Assembly (NCBI GenBank): GCA_044507775.1
Contig: JBIQIY010000001.1
Coordinates: 248,001 to 312,000, forward strand
Length of the DNA: 64,000 nt
Origin: Chryseosolibacter sp044507775
GTDB lineage: Bacteria > Bacteroidota > Bacteroidia > Cytophagales > Cyclobacteriaceae
Direction: 5' to 3'
Shown: positions 24,847 through 32,759 of the stretch, piece after piece
Layout of the letters: each line of letters starts with the position of its first letter
Numbering within the stretch: the first letter of the stretch is position 1
Translations under genes and position numbers: made by a program
Notes under the pieces: model-generated
The model's input: the letters and a program-made list of their open reading frames with translations, nothing else
What the model was told of the DNA's origin: nothing
Database searches by the model: none

Positions 24847-25731
24847 TTATAGCCGCTCTGAGTTCGCGAAAAATTCAGGAGCCCGTCCGGAAGAATGCGT
24901 GCGGAAAGCAAAAAGACTCCCACTCATTGGAAATTCGCGCAATTGTTCCGTGGTAAGACCATCACGTGCTGTGGTGATGTAGAGCGTTTTGAGATCGGCT
25001 CCTCCAAAACAGCAGGATGTTACGAGTGGCGTAGGAACTTTTACATCCACCAAATGTTTCCCGGTTCCGGGATCATAGCAGCCAACACGGTTACCGCCCC
25101 AAAAGCCTATCCAGAGATTACCATCACTATCGACACACATTCCATCCGGAAGCCCATCGGCCTCTTCAAAGCGCAATACAATCTTTTCGTCCTGAAGTCC
25201 ACTGTCGTCATGGGGAAATGCATAGCGCCTGACAGCGTAGTCCACCGAGTCGATGAAATACATGTGCGCGCCATCGGGAGACCATCCCATGCCATTCGCT
25301 ATTGTGAGACCATCCAGCATCCTCTTTACTCCGAGGTCTGTGTCGACACAATAAAGAGATCCCCTCCCCGGCTCGCAATCAAGATGCATCGTACCAACCC
25401 AAAATCGTCCCGCGGGATCACACCTGCCATCGTTGCAACGGTTTTGCGGGCGATCCGTTTCCAGTGGTAGCAGCGTTTTGAGAACACCTGATACGGGATC
25501 GAGTTCGGCAATCTCTCCCTGTAATCCAAGAATCAGATTGCCATTTTGCGCGGGCGCCACTGTACCGACTCGCTTGTGAACGGGCCACGTGCGGTGGTTG
25601 TTCGTGTTCGGATCAAGTCCATGCACAGTGCCCTGTTGTATGTCTACCCAGTACAAGACCTGATGATTGGGGTGCCACAAGGGGCCTTCGCCCAGAGTAT
25701 TCTCTGCCTTTATCACTACTTCTGCATTCAT
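24847..25731 (-). CDS. SMP-30/gluconolactonase/LRE family lactonase
   Basis: 294 aa, no signal peptide, so cytoplasmic. A six-bladed propeller with the family residues: Glu15 (NTLGEGPLWHP), an Asn in LTIANGMGWSPDG and an Asp in DGLPDGMCVDSDGNLWI coordinate the divalent metal; QNRCNDGRCDPAGRFWVGTM is the other hallmark. These enzymes hydrolyse sugar lactones to aldonates. The gene lies between an FHS transporter and the GntR regulator, which suggests a small sugar-acid regulon. The exact lactone is unknown. Confidence 0.92.
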   Translation of the reverse strand: MNAEVVIKAENTLGEGPLWHPNHQVLYWVDIQQGTVHGLDPNTNNHRTWPVHKRVGTVAPAQNGNLILGLQGEIAELDPVSGVLKTLLPLETDRPQNRCNDGRCDPAGRFWVGTMHLDCEPGRGSLYCVDTDLGVKRMLDGLTIANGMGWSPDGAHMYFIDSVDYAVRRYAFPHDDSGLQDEKIVLRFEEADGLPDGMCVDSDGNLWIGFWGGNRVGCYDPGTGKHLVDVKVPTPLVTSCCFGGADLKTLYITTARDGLTTEQLREFPMSGSLFAFRTHSSGRAPEFFANSERL

Positions 25732-25889
25732 CGCGTTCGTTTGGTGTCAGGATCTTCCAACAACCGGTTCAACAAGTCCGGGTGGTTCGTCACCCTGAGG
25801 TGCCTCCGGTGTAATGTGCCCCGTTTCCTGTGGACCGTAAAACCACTTATGACTTCATAATATTTTCATTACAACGTGATGCTAAGATG

Positions 25890-27119
25890 TCAGGACCTGG
25901 CTGGAGCGTCGGCTGTCAGCGTTTTTGCCTTCAGATTTCTCCCGGCGATTGGCTTTCGGGTAAACCAGAACGCATAAATGGTGATCACCATAAAGCAGAT
26001 ACAGGGAACAACATAAGAAACGGCGACACCGAAACGATCTGCAAGCATTCCCTGCAAAGGCGTGAAGACTGCGCCGCCCACAATTGCAAAGTTCAGAAGC
26101 GCGGATCCACTTCCCGCAAAATCGCCAGTGTCTTCTATTGCCAGGCTAAACAACGTGGGAAACATGATGGAAAGACCCAGGCCCAGGCTTGCCAGTACAT
26201 ATTCATTATATCCGGTATCGGTCAAAATACAGATCAGATACGCCAGGATCATTCCGGTTCCGAAAAAACCGACGAGCTTGTGAGCCGATACATACCGGAG
26301 AACCCAGATAGCAACTACCAACCCGGTAACAGCGGCAAACACGTAATACAAGGTGAGGTAACCCACTGCCTCCGACATGGTAAAGTCGAGCTCCGTTGTC
26401 AGATAGGGAATGAAAAAGCCAGCGGTGGAAGCCTCGGCGCCAACGTAAAAGAACATTGCGATTACTCCATACAAGAGATGTGGATACTCCTTGCTTTTTC
26501 TAAGCATGCCGGAAAACGAAAAACTCTCTTTTTCGTCCGGCCGCATGTCCGGTATTTTTGAGAGATAGATAAGAATGGCAATCAGAAGGATGATAATACC
26601 AATCCACATGTAGGGACGTGAAAAATCAATACGTTCACCATTTCCGTAGATAAGCGCGGCAGCGACAACCGGCGTCACCGCATATCCTATGCGGGAGAAC
26701 GATTGAACGAAGTTGATACGTACGTGCGCTCCTTCAGGAGTTCCCAGCAAAGTGGTAAAGGGATTAGCAGCAACATTGATGATCGTAATTCCCGTCGACA
26801 GTGTGAATATGGCAGTGAGAATAATCGCGTAGGACTCGTACAGCTGCGCGGGAATAAAGAGCAGACAACCCGCAGCCGATGTCACGAGCGCGACCAGCAA
26901 GCTTATCCGGTAGCCGTACCGGTAGATCATCCAGGCAATCGGCACGGGAAAAATAATGTAAGTAATATAAAAGGAGACTTGTATAAGTGTGGCCTGCGTG
27001 TAGTTCAGCTTGAAATATTCCGTCACCGTGGGGAGCAACACATCGTTCATCGTGAACATGGCCCCAACAGTCAGGAACATCACGCAAAGAAGCAGCAGGG
27101 GTTTGTATTGGTGTTTCAT
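25890..27119 (-). CDS. FHS-family (FucP-like) major facilitator sugar transporter
   Basis: 409 aa with 12 predicted transmembrane helices. The start carries the FucP-type motif FTMNDVLLPTVTEYFKLNY; other family marks are VAANPFTTLLGTPEG and RINFVQSFSRIGYAVTPV. Bacteroidota FHS transporters bring fucose, glucose, mannose or N-acetylglucosamine derivatives into the cytoplasm with protons. It has its own near-consensus promoter (27201-27231) and is followed at 158 bp by the lactonase, so it probably takes up the sugar or sugar acid handled there. Confidence 0.9.
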   Translation of the reverse strand: MKHQYKPLLLLCVMFLTVGAMFTMNDVLLPTVTEYFKLNYTQATLIQVSFYITYIIFPVPIAWMIYRYGYRISLLVALVTSAAGCLLFIPAQLYESYAIILTAIFTLSTGITIINVAANPFTTLLGTPEGAHVRINFVQSFSRIGYAVTPVVAAALIYGNGERIDFSRPYMWIGIIILLIAILIYLSKIPDMRPDEKESFSFSGMLRKSKEYPHLLYGVIAMFFYVGAEASTAGFFIPYLTTELDFTMSEAVGYLTLYYVFAAVTGLVVAIWVLRYVSAHKLVGFFGTGMILAYLICILTDTGYNEYVLASLGLGLSIMFPTLFSLAIEDTGDFAGSGSALLNFAIVGGAVFTPLQGMLADRFGVAVSYVVPCICFMVITIYAFWFTRKPIAGRNLKAKTLTADAPARS

Positions 27120-27200
27120 ATCTAAAAGTCCCGACGACCGGCGCTCGTTCAGAAATGGTGCGCCAAGAATATATATACGTTTTTGTCTAATTTATATATA

Positions 27201-27231
27201 CAAATATATACACAATTAGTATACGTACAAA
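27201..27231 (-). promoter_or_regulatory. Near-consensus Bacteroidota promoter of the FHS transporter gene
   Basis: On the minus strand TTTG (complement of 27228-27231) is followed after exactly 19 bp by TATATTTG (complement of 27201-27208), matching TTTG-N19-TAnnTTTG. The leader would be about 75 nt. The -33 to -7 spacer contains GTATAC and TATACGTACA, a palindromic core of the type GntR-FCD regulators bind. Confidence 0.65.
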
Positions 27232-27265
27232 CACACGAATTTTGTGAATGGGTTTAAAGGCATCC

Positions 27266-27281
27266 TGTCGTGTGCACGACA
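27266..27281. promoter_or_regulatory. 16-bp palindrome upstream of the FHS transporter promoter
   Basis: TGTCGTG-TG-CACGACA is a perfect 7-bp inverted repeat with a 2-bp centre, 35 bp upstream of the -33 box. The geometry suits an activator or operator site. It also lies 71 bp behind the nucleoside hydrolase stop, but no T run follows, so a terminator is less likely. Confidence 0.4.
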
Positions 27282-27351
27282 AGGTTTACCCATCGTACAC
27301 GTCGGTGCTGCTGATAGTCCGGCGGGCAGGCCGAAAGTTTACAAAGGGAAG

Positions 27352-28410
27352 TTATTTGTCGCCTCTCTGGCGATGGAAATCTGCCACTTTTTTGAACATG
27401 TCACCGAATATCCGGTCCCGGCTAAGGGATGTCGCCACTCTGTAAAAGTGCCTTGAATGATCAAAACTATAGGTCACCTGATCTGTGAGGATAGGACTGT
27501 GCCTGATCTCGGTCGAAAACCAATTGGGATTGACGACATACGCTACAACTGAAATGTCCCAGATCACTTTGGACCAGGCAAAAGGCTCCCGATGATATTC
27601 CTTAAAGATCTTGGACAAATAATCTCCAATATCCCCCTTACCCTGAAGATAAGTCTCAATTTCAGGCACGGTAGTAAGAAGGTGGGATGTGACCGGATTA
27701 GTCGGCAGTTGAATCAACGGAACACCGCAGTTAAATAGTAGCTGCGACGAAAGCAGATCCTGGCTCAAATTGAACTCGCTGGCCTCGCGCCAGTCCAGAC
27801 CTTTTCCGCCTAACCAGACGACCACGATTTTATTGATGATTTTCGGTTCCATCAGAATTGCCGAAGCAACATTCGTAGGTGCTCCCAAGGTTAGAACATA
27901 CAAAGTTTCGTCACTCGACATAGCCTTTTTCACGAGATCGCTGGCCGCCTGGCTCTGCACCGGTTTATCATAACTCTGCAAAAAAGAATCCGATCCACGA
28001 AAAACAAATCCATCGCTCTTTCGGCCCATTTTTTCAAGGAGCGTCAAAATCTCTCCGTAGCTTTTTTGCATGCCATCTCCAGGACCGTTGGATCGTTGAT
28101 TGAGAAAAGGTGCGGCGTAGATAGCTTTTACATTCATCTTTTCCGGCGAGAGCAGCGCATACACGACCGCAAACTGATCATCGATCTCATTGTAAGTGTC
28201 CGTATCAATTACAACTGATAGCTTACCAGCCGGCAGTTGCAATTTCTGCAGCATAGTTTCCGCAGGGATTTTAGGATAGTCTTGCGAAAAAGCAGCGGAA
28301 AGAGGGGAGATGATCAGGGTCAGCGCCAGCAAGAAGTTCTTGTAAGGAAAATGGCAGCAATCGGCAAGTTGCCTGCGAACTGCTGTAAGCGGGGAGGTTG
28401 AGATCTTCAT
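27352..28410 (-). CDS. Exported nucleoside hydrolase-like protein
   Basis: 352 aa from ATG 28410, which leads into a long signal region ending SPLSAAFSQ; the frame is open 30 bp upstream. The inosine-uridine hydrolase fold starts with the Ca2+-binding cluster VIDTDTYNEIDDQFAVVYAL, a two-residue-longer variant of the usual DxDxxxDD motif that is common in this exported subgroup. It continues with LTLGAPTNVASAIL and NPVTSHLL. The enzyme cleaves N-glycosidic bonds of ribosides in the periplasm. It stands 109 bp behind the aldolase gene, so it may extend the susC operon. Whether its substrate is really a nucleoside is open. Confidence 0.85.
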   Translation of the reverse strand: MKISTSPLTAVRRQLADCCHFPYKNFLLALTLIISPLSAAFSQDYPKIPAETMLQKLQLPAGKLSVVIDTDTYNEIDDQFAVVYALLSPEKMNVKAIYAAPFLNQRSNGPGDGMQKSYGEILTLLEKMGRKSDGFVFRGSDSFLQSYDKPVQSQAASDLVKKAMSSDETLYVLTLGAPTNVASAILMEPKIINKIVVVWLGGKGLDWREASEFNLSQDLLSSQLLFNCGVPLIQLPTNPVTSHLLTTVPEIETYLQGKGDIGDYLSKIFKEYHREPFAWSKVIWDISVVAYVVNPNWFSTEIRHSPILTDQVTYSFDHSRHFYRVATSLSRDRIFGDMFKKVADFHRQRGDK

Positions 28411-28519
28411 TATTTTGTCGGTATAGGTATTCACGATCAAAGATGCGGGATTACGTCAATTTTTCCGAGCGGAATTCGTACAACAAACGAGGATTTTCAA
28501 ATAATCCATTATTTTTCAC

Positions 28520-29287
28520 CTATTCCAGGGAAGGTCGTTTCAGTTGCATCAGTCTCGGAACAGCATTAGACAGTCCTTCCCTTACAAAACGGAGATCGGA
28601 ACCGACGGCGACATTAACAAACCCCATCTCCGCGAAACCCATAGCCTGGGCGGTATCCTTCGCAAGTATTCCGGTCTGTACGCCGGTCTTGACACCCACA
28701 GCAACGATGCGAGATAAGGCATCTTGAAATGCAAGCGAATTACTATCATTTCGCCCTTGCAGGTCCAACTTTAGATCTGCTGGGCCAACAAACAAGACAT
28801 CGACGCCATCCACCATAGCGATCGCCTCAGCGTTCATGACACCGTCGTAATCTTCTATTTGCGCAATAAACAGCGGCATGGGCAGCGATGCAATTTCCTT
28901 TGCAGATGCCAACCCATAACGATAAGATCGAGCGCCACTGGAGTATCCGCGGTTTCCTTTTGGAGGATAACGCATAGCCTGTACGCAGGAGGCCGCCTGG
29001 GAAGGATTTGAAACATGGGGCAACATTATGCCATCGGCGCCCCAATCAAGTACACGCGCGATGAGCAACGGGTCTAGGCTTCCAACCCGGACAACCAGTC
29101 TGGTGCCCTGTCCTTTTGCGGCCTGTAGATTAGCCATGAGTCCTCCTTCTGTCAATACCCCATGTTCCATATCGAAAAGAAGCCAATCGAACCCACATTG
29201 AGCGGCAAGCTCAGCCACAACTGGCGAGCCGAGTGAAAGCCATGTTCCATTGCCAAGTTTTGGTGGTATGAGTGCCATGTTATTCAT
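28520..29287 (-). CDS. HpcH/HpaI family class II pyruvate aldolase
   Basis: 255 aa, cytoplasmic. TIM-barrel aldolase signatures are present: WLLFDMEHGV (catalytic His), VVRVG, ADGIMLPHVSNPSQA, the Arg-containing GNRGYSSGARSYRYG, FIAQIEDYDGV (metal-binding Glu) and VLFVGPADL. Family members split 2-keto-3-deoxy sugar acids (rhamnonate, glucarate, heptanedioate) into pyruvate and an aldehyde. The start overlaps the stop of the kinase gene by four bases, so the two are translationally coupled. That coupling suggests phosphorylation just before cleavage, or cleavage of a phosphorylated keto-acid. Confidence 0.9.
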   Translation of the reverse strand: MNNMALIPPKLGNGTWLSLGSPVVAELAAQCGFDWLLFDMEHGVLTEGGLMANLQAAKGQGTRLVVRVGSLDPLLIARVLDWGADGIMLPHVSNPSQAASCVQAMRYPPKGNRGYSSGARSYRYGLASAKEIASLPMPLFIAQIEDYDGVMNAEAIAMVDGVDVLFVGPADLKLDLQGRNDSNSLAFQDALSRIVAVGVKTGVQTGILAKDTAQAMGFAEMGFVNVAVGSDLRFVREGLSNAVPRLMQLKRPSLE

Positions 29288-30297
29288 AAATCTCGAATCG
29301 ATTTCTTTTTTCTGAGGCCTTGAAACGCCGTCTCGATCCTCTGCCTCGTAAATTGCCTCAGGTTTTCTCCGTCTGATCCCGAGTTAATAAGGAAGAAGTC
29401 AGACTGGCGATCGAAATAGTTTGCTCCTACTCGGATAACTGCTTTCACGACCATATTGCGGATTAGATGCAACCAGAAACGCGGTAAGAAATCCACCGGC
29501 AACGCAGATATTTTCTTGTATCCAGCTATTACGGACTCAATCATATCAGAAGAGTGAAAACAAGCGAGCAGTGAAATGTCGTCCGCCACATCACCCGAAA
29601 TGGTGTCATCCCAATCGATGAATGCCCGAACTTTGTGGCCCTCGCCAAGTATGTTCCACAGCGCGAGGTCTTTATGCACAAGGCAACCTTGCTCCACTTC
29701 GAGGTAATTACCACAGTCGAGGACGACCATTCGAAGATCTTCCGCTTCCTTACGCTGCAGGAATTTTTTTTCCACCAAAAACTCCAGGTGTCGATCCCAG
29801 TTCAACATAAAGTAGTCGCGGTATGTTGCGTGCAGTCCGATCAATTCGTTTTGTTCCCGAAGGACATGGGGATCAAATGGGCCGAAGCCACTCACCTTGA
29901 TTTGCTGCCACTTCGCGACGTTCATTCCTATCTGCTCTCCAATTGAGATCAAGTCAAGTGTGCGCTGTTTGTACAGGTTGTTAAGATCACTGTACGGAAG
30001 GTATTCGAGGACTTGGAAAGCAAACGGAACAACACGCCTAGTCGAATCTGCGAGATAAACCTCAGGTCCAGGTACGCCGATTGAGCGGATTGCCGATGAT
30101 ACATGGGCTTCAATCTCCATAAAGTCGTCTCCTTCCGGGCCATTCTCAATCCGTAGAAAGCGGCTGACGTAATTGTTCTCGGCAATGAATGTAATATGGT
30201 TACCCTGTCCTCCGCCCGGCTGCAGGGGCGCTGTCTTCCTGCCAAAATATTTTTCAAGAATGGGTTCAAGCGTTTGTCCGATCGTCGCGATGTCCAT
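29284..30297 (-). CDS. APH-fold phosphotransferase (small-molecule kinase)
   Basis: 337 aa from ATG 30297; a start at 30378 would overlap the upstream gene by 38 bp. Protein-kinase-like APH fold with GGGQGNHITFI (nucleotide loop), the catalytic loop CLVHKDLALWNIL (HKD...N) and the metal-binding FIDWDD. APH-fold enzymes phosphorylate hydroxyls of aminoglycosides, choline, homoserine, methylthioribose and sugars. In this operon, between an anion transporter and a pyruvate aldolase, antibiotic resistance is unlikely and a catabolic sugar or sugar-acid kinase is more plausible. The substrate is not identifiable from sequence. Confidence 0.82.
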   Translation of the reverse strand: MDIATIGQTLEPILEKYFGRKTAPLQPGGGQGNHITFIAENNYVSRFLRIENGPEGDDFMEIEAHVSSAIRSIGVPGPEVYLADSTRRVVPFAFQVLEYLPYSDLNNLYKQRTLDLISIGEQIGMNVAKWQQIKVSGFGPFDPHVLREQNELIGLHATYRDYFMLNWDRHLEFLVEKKFLQRKEAEDLRMVVLDCGNYLEVEQGCLVHKDLALWNILGEGHKVRAFIDWDDTISGDVADDISLLACFHSSDMIESVIAGYKKISALPVDFLPRFWLHLIRNMVVKAVIRVGANYFDRQSDFFLINSGSDGENLRQFTRQRIETAFQGLRKKKSIRDL

Positions 30298-30340
30298 TTT
30301 GTCGCTTTCTTCTCCAAGTGCATGAAAAGCTGAAGGTCGG

Positions 30341-31459
30341 TCACATTTCCAATAATATATCGTCCGCCTGTTTGTCATGTTTTTTCGTTTGATGCGTCGG
30401 TCTTTTTTGCCACCATGAAGCGAGCACAGAGCCAGTTATGTTCATGAGTGGTCCAAAAACCGCTGCCGCCAACCCAACGGTTGCCAGTTTTCCCATTTCG
30501 CGAGCGATGCCCGATGCGAGCCCGCCGTTCTGCATTCCGACTTCAATAGCGATCGTACGGCAGTCGCGTTCATCCATACGGAGAAGGCGCCCTGACCAAT
30601 ATCCGAGTGCATAGCCCGCGGCATTATGGATCAGCACAAGCACGATGAGCAACGGTCCGATCGTTAACATGCTATCGCGGCCCGCCGCGGTGATGACTAC
30701 GATTGAGAAAGCGATGCCGAACATCGAAAGCAAAGGCATTACCCCATCCAACCACTTGCTTTTACCCGCAAGTATTTTATTGAAAAGAAGTCCGGCCCCG
30801 ATCGGAAGAATTACCATTTTGAAAATATCCCACATCATCGAAGTGGCGGCTATTTCAATAAACTGACCAGCCAGGAGTTTCATTAAGAATGGAGTAACGA
30901 TGGGAGCGAGCAAGGTGGTAATCGCGGTGATCGTAACCGAAAGGGCGAGATTTGCCTTGGCCAGGTAAGCGATGACATTAGATGCCATACCGCTGGGGGA
31001 ACACCCGATCAAGACAATACCAGCGGCAATCTCTGGTTGCAATCCACTGACGTTCGCGAGCAGGAAACCCGTCAACGGCATGATCGTAAACTGGCAGAGT
31101 ACGCCGGCGCCCACGCCCTTGGGCATTTTTATGACACCGGAAAAATCCTGAAGGCTCATGCGTGTGCCCATTCCAAACATAATGAGCTGGATAAGCGGTG
31201 TGATCAACACGGAAAGCTTAAAGTCTCCCCAACTTATAAACCAACCTGGATAGTACAATGCAAGGGCTACTGTCGAAAATATCAGCGCAGTATAGCTGAA
31301 TCCTTTCAACGCCACGTTTCCCCTGACTGCCAGGGCAAGTACCGCGAAGAATGCTATGATAAAGGGGCCGGCGAAAGAGACGTGACCGGCTACCAGCGAA
31401 ATGGCAGCCACCAACAATAGTACCATTGCGGCATAGCCTGCAATTCTAAATAGCTTCAT
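30341..31459 (-). CDS. Bile acid:sodium symporter (BASS) family transporter
   Basis: 372 aa with about ten transmembrane helices. Family marks: MFGMGTRMSLQDF, the first crossover motif GCSPSGMASNVIAYLAKAN and the second EVGMQNGGLASGIA, which bind Na+. BASS proteins carry organic anions (bile acids, pyruvate, keto-acids, sulfated compounds) with Na+. The gene lies 4 bp after the BNR protein and directly before the kinase and aldolase, so it probably imports the acidic product released outside. An extra TM pair at the N-terminus makes it slightly longer than typical members. Confidence 0.9.
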   Translation of the reverse strand: MKLFRIAGYAAMVLLLVAAISLVAGHVSFAGPFIIAFFAVLALAVRGNVALKGFSYTALIFSTVALALYYPGWFISWGDFKLSVLITPLIQLIMFGMGTRMSLQDFSGVIKMPKGVGAGVLCQFTIMPLTGFLLANVSGLQPEIAAGIVLIGCSPSGMASNVIAYLAKANLALSVTITAITTLLAPIVTPFLMKLLAGQFIEIAATSMMWDIFKMVILPIGAGLLFNKILAGKSKWLDGVMPLLSMFGIAFSIVVITAAGRDSMLTIGPLLIVLVLIHNAAGYALGYWSGRLLRMDERDCRTIAIEVGMQNGGLASGIAREMGKLATVGLAAAVFGPLMNITGSVLASWWQKRPTHQTKKHDKQADDILLEM

Positions 31460-31463
31460 AAAC

Positions 31464-32729
31464 CTACTTTGGAATCAGGTCGGATGGCGCAGGTAGTTTA
31501 TCGAGACCTTCAGGCCGACTAATCAGAATCCTTGCCTTAGACTTTCTGTCGATAAATTCCTTTTTCAAAATGTCCTTTTCAGTAAAGCGCGCCATAAGAA
31601 TTTCTCCGTCCCAGTCGCGATTCCGATCATAAGAAATGTAAATTGTACCGTCTGGCGCCTGAAAACCATCCGGATAGGATATGCCTCTTCTTTCATCAAG
31701 CATCAGTCCGCCTGTCCAGGTCTTTCCATCATCTTCCGAAAGGAACGCCATCAGTTTCGAACGGAACCTGGTCCTCTCATTAATATCACCATGTCTCACT
31801 AATAGGATCCGACCCGATTGAAGCCTCCTCATAAAATGTCGCGAGCCGATGTGCTCCATATATTTCTGCGGCTCCGACCACGTAACACCTTTGTCTTGAG
31901 AAAAGCTTTCCCAGATGCCGTCACCGGTTCGGGCCGTCATCCATAAGGAACCGTCCTTTCTTTGAATCACGTGATGTTCATCGAACTGGGGCTTCGGAAA
32001 ACGCACTCCGCCCGTTCTTCTCCAGTTCTTACCCGAGTCCGTCGAAGAAAACACATTTGCCATTCTGTATTCGTCTAGTTCCTCAAATGAATCTTTGTAA
32101 GGATCGCGGATCTTGCTTCGGTCCCAAAGTGAAACATTCAACAGCCACGTACCATCTGCCAGCACCATGGGTTTGTTGAGGGTCATTCCATAGCTGACAT
32201 ATTCCGGCTTGGACCAGACAGGGTTGTTGCTGTCAGGGTTCTCGCAGACCGCAGACCAATTGCCTGCTCTACCATCGAACATTTTCATAGATTGATCGAA
32301 GAATATCCATAAGCGGCCATTGGGATCAAGCCATAAACACCCTACGAGGGTACGACGCTGCTCCCCTAACCTCGCATCATGGGGATCAATCACGGCCCGG
32401 GGCTTCGACCACGTCTTTCCATTGTCATCGCTCGTGTTTAACACAAAGAAAGCGTCATCACTATCTCCACCTCCAACCCAACACGCCCAAATTCTGCCTT
32501 TCAGCGTTCGTTCGATGCCGATTGTCATGCCATAGTCGAGGTTCTTGTAATCATAATACGGGAGCGGCGAAGTGTTAATGACGGGAGTTTCCATTCCCGG
32601 ATCCTCTGGACGTTGAAAGGAGGAGTCACCAACGTCAGCCTGAGAATAAGCTTGCATTGCTGCCATCATCAGGAGTGGTGCCCATAAGATATGAATTCCT
32701 GTCCTACCCATTCTCTTTTCTCTAGCCAT
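31464..32729 (-). CDS. Secreted BNR/Asp-box beta-propeller hydrolase (sialidase-like, Sialidase_2 type)
   Basis: 421 aa from ATG 32729; a TTG seven codons upstream is possible. Signal peptide ends MQAYSQA. Four Asp-box repeats are visible: SDDNGKTW, STDSGKNW, SQDKGVTW, SEDDGKTW, giving a six-bladed propeller. The Arg-Ile-Pro motif of true GH33 sialidases is not present near the N-terminus, so the name exo-sialidase is not secure; propeller relatives cleave rhamnose, glucuronate or ulosonate bonds. It starts 30 bp after susD and is the only candidate glycan-cleaving enzyme of the operon. Confidence 0.82.
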   Translation of the reverse strand: MAREKRMGRTGIHILWAPLLMMAAMQAYSQADVGDSSFQRPEDPGMETPVINTSPLPYYDYKNLDYGMTIGIERTLKGRIWACWVGGGDSDDAFFVLNTSDDNGKTWSKPRAVIDPHDARLGEQRRTLVGCLWLDPNGRLWIFFDQSMKMFDGRAGNWSAVCENPDSNNPVWSKPEYVSYGMTLNKPMVLADGTWLLNVSLWDRSKIRDPYKDSFEELDEYRMANVFSSTDSGKNWRRTGGVRFPKPQFDEHHVIQRKDGSLWMTARTGDGIWESFSQDKGVTWSEPQKYMEHIGSRHFMRRLQSGRILLVRHGDINERTRFRSKLMAFLSEDDGKTWTGGLMLDERRGISYPDGFQAPDGTIYISYDRNRDWDGEILMARFTEKDILKKEFIDRKSKARILISRPEGLDKLPAPSDLIPK

Positions 32730-32759
32730 AGTCGTCGTTCTCAAAATCAAATAAAGTTC

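Noticed and set aside
27220..27229. TATACGTACA shared with 55974-55983 near nirB, as a further member of the TACGTA regulon
   Set aside because: Only a single box without a 10-bp-spaced partner, in a very AT-rich promoter of a sugar transporter; too likely by chance.
29284..30297. Aminoglycoside resistance gene
   Set aside because: The APH fold is broad, and gene position between an anion transporter and an aldolase argues for a catabolic kinase.
31464..32729. Straight annotation as exo-alpha-sialidase (GH33)
   Set aside because: Asp-boxes are present but the Arg-Ile-Pro motif expected near the N-terminus is not, and no sialic acid catabolic genes (NanA, NanE, NanK) accompany it. Reported only as a BNR propeller hydrolase.
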